Assembly (NCBI GenBank): GCA_036637375.1
Contig: JAVWMQ010000019.1
Coordinates: 1 to 33,402 of the forward strand
DNA length: 33,402 nucleotides
Source: JAVWMQ01 sp036637375
Lineage (GTDB): Bacteria > Bacillota > Clostridia > Peptostreptococcales > Anaerovoracaceae
Direction of reading: 5' to 3'
Part shown: positions 32,260-33,402 of the stretch, in pieces
Layout of the letters: every line of letters begins with the position of its first letter
Numbering within the stretch: position 1 is the stretch's first letter
The notes under the pieces: model-generated
Told to the model about the DNA's origin: nothing
What the model saw: the letters and a program-made list of their open reading frames with translations, nothing else
Databases searched by the model: none
Made by a program: the position numbers and the translations under genes

Positions 32260-33402
32260 TTATTTAGCGCTTACTTTAACTATGTTGCTGTTTTGTCCAT
32301 AGTAGTTTTTGCCTTCTATTTCTTTGTATGCTTTAATCTTGTAGTACATTTCTGTCTTGTCTTTGTTTTTGAATTTAAGATTAATCATATCTCCTTTAGT
32401 TATCTTTTTTGCTACTTTGTATTCGCCATCTTTACTTGTTGACTTTAGTAGTACATAGCCTGTTACTCCGTTTGTATTAGTCCATTCTGCATTTAACATT
32501 TCTTTGTCTTTGACTATTTTTAATGTTTTTACTGCTGATGGTCTAACTCTTACTTTGCATGTTGCTGTTTCGCTACCTTTTGTTACTGTTATTGTTGTTA
32601 CTCCAGGTTTTAGCCCTGTTACTTTGCCTTTGCTATCTACTTTAGCAACTGTTTTGTCTGATGATGTGAATTTAACATCACTTAGATTAGTTTTAATTAC
32701 TGTGCTATTTCCATTTGTAATGTTTACTGCATTTTTGCTTAGTGTCAATCCACTTGCTTTACTTGTTACTACATATTGGGATGCGTGTTCTAGGTTAAAT
32801 GTTACTTGGTTCTCTGTTCCTACGCTGAAAGGTGCTCCTTTAACTGGTATTAGCTCGCTTCCGTCTATGTGGTATAGATATACTTTGTCTCCTGCCTTGT
32901 AGCTATCTTTTGGTACATATGCTGTTACCTTTGCTATTCCTGGGAATGCTCCTTGGTGTGCTAGGTCAAATGCAAATGTTTTAGTTCCTTCTGGCAGTTT
33001 TTCTGTTACATCTTTTGGTGTTGCTATTTTTTTGCCTCCTGTTTTCACTGGAATGTTTGTGTTTTTGATGTCTTCTTTTTTGAATTCCATTGTTACTGGC
33101 AAATCTTCTTGGGTTAATACGTTTGTTCTAATTATTAGTGCATTAATTCCTTCTGTTTCTTTTATCTTTTTGAAGATGTCTGCTGGCATTTCTGGTGATA
33201 TTCCTTTTGGTGCTAATAGGTCTAGTTCCAAAATATCTTTGTTTAAATCACTAGCTATCTTGTCTATTACACTTGATATTGCCTTGTCATCTACCTTACC
33301 ATCTGCTTCTACCTGTGGTTTTGAGATTTCTGTCTTGTCCTTATCTCCTACCTGTGGTGCTTCGATTATTGGATCTGGTGTTACTATGCCGCCTGATGGT
33401 GG
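32260..33402 (-). CDS. Surface protein with BIG2 and Fn3-like domains (5' end beyond the window)
   Basis: The reading frame stays open to the window edge, so only the last 380 residues are seen; the TTG at 33231 is internal, not a start. From N to C of the visible part: a Pro/Lys/Asp-rich linker; a domain of the type common in clostridial surface proteins (DLAHQGAFPGIAKVTAYVP, later LEHASQYVVTS); a BIG2 Ig-like domain (FTSSDKTVAKVDSKGKVTGL, VTTITVTKG); and a C-terminal fibronectin type III-like module ending in SNIVKVSAK. No LPXTG or other anchor follows, so attachment, if any, is through the missing N-terminal part. Codon use is repetitive (ACT, GTT, TCT runs on the complement), as in repeat-built surface proteins. 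Confidence 0.82.
   Translation of the reverse strand, partial: PPSGGIVTPDPIIEAPQVGDKDKTEISKPQVEADGKVDDKAISSVIDKIASDLNKDILELDLLAPKGISPEMPADIFKKIKETEGINALIIRTNVLTQEDLPVTMEFKKEDIKNTNIPVKTGGKKIATPKDVTEKLPEGTKTFAFDLAHQGAFPGIAKVTAYVPKDSYKAGDKVYLYHIDGSELIPVKGAPFSVGTENQVTFNLEHASQYVVTSKASGLTLSKNAVNITNGNSTVIKTNLSDVKFTSSDKTVAKVDSKGKVTGLKPGVTTITVTKGSETATCKVRVRPSAVKTLKIVKDKEMLNAEWTNTNGVTGYVLLKSTSKDGEYKVAKKITKGDMINLKFKNKDKTEMYYKIKAYKEIEGKNYYGQNSNIVKVSAK

Noticed and set aside
1..33402. CRISPR array, insertion sequence, prophage, tRNA or rRNA gene
   Set aside because: I saw no short regularly spaced repeats, transposase-like proteins, phage structural genes, or tRNA/rRNA sequences in either strand.

Overview
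The window is AT-rich, gene-dense DNA with strong AGGAGG-type ribosome binding sites, mostly read from the minus strand. The gene set points to an anaerobic low-GC member of the Firmicutes (class Clostridia): a rubredoxin-first 'reverse' rubrerythrin, an ECF riboflavin transporter S component under an FMN riboswitch, PepV, the gene order tilS-ftsH-coaX-dusB, a Bce-type peptide-detoxification module, AgrA/AgrC-like regulators and a BIG2/Fn3 surface protein. Family or genus cannot be fixed from sequence alone.

Layout. (1) 1-3.8 kb, minus: ribU with its own promoter, FMN riboswitch and terminator; upstream of it nfu-pepV with a CapA-like gene between them, all overlapping. (2) 3.8-4.9 kb, plus: divergent reverse rubrerythrin and a small HesB/IscA-like protein, ending in a strong terminator. 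The intergenic region carries two inverted repeats. (3) 4.9-16.9 kb, minus: a tightly packed eight-gene run, transcribed in the order REC/GGDEF/EAL/PAS/GGDEF regulator, tatD, speB-like ureohydrolase, tilS, ftsH, PucR-type regulator, coaX, dusB. (4) 17.0-20.5 kb, minus: potABCD polyamine ABC importer, with a PotA whose C-terminal TOBE region is shortened. (5) 20.6-25.1 kb: a BceRS-type two-component system on plus, convergent with bceAB on minus, meeting at one long terminator hairpin. (6) 25.2-25.7 kb: a gene-free stretch of about 500 nt bounded by two minus-strand terminators and holding several nested hairpins, the best candidate here for an unrecognised RNA. (7) 25.8-30.8 kb, minus: metG, tspO, a LytTR response regulator, and a kinase that appears to be split over two genes (membrane sensor with the RHD histidine box; separate membrane-anchored GHKL ATPase). 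(8) 31.1-33.4 kb, minus: an NdpA-family nucleoid protein and the 3' part of a surface protein that runs off the window.

Themes: polyamine handling (ureohydrolase, potABCD) flanks a cyclic-di-GMP regulator; redox and Fe-S proteins sit together around 3.6-4.8 kb; and three signalling systems (c-di-GMP, Bce, Agr-like) occur within 18 kb. Several start codons were moved from the longest reading frame to the one with a proper ribosome binding site (ftsH TTG, bceA, bceB, metG, tspO, the sensor gene, the HesB-like gene, the GGDEF gene).
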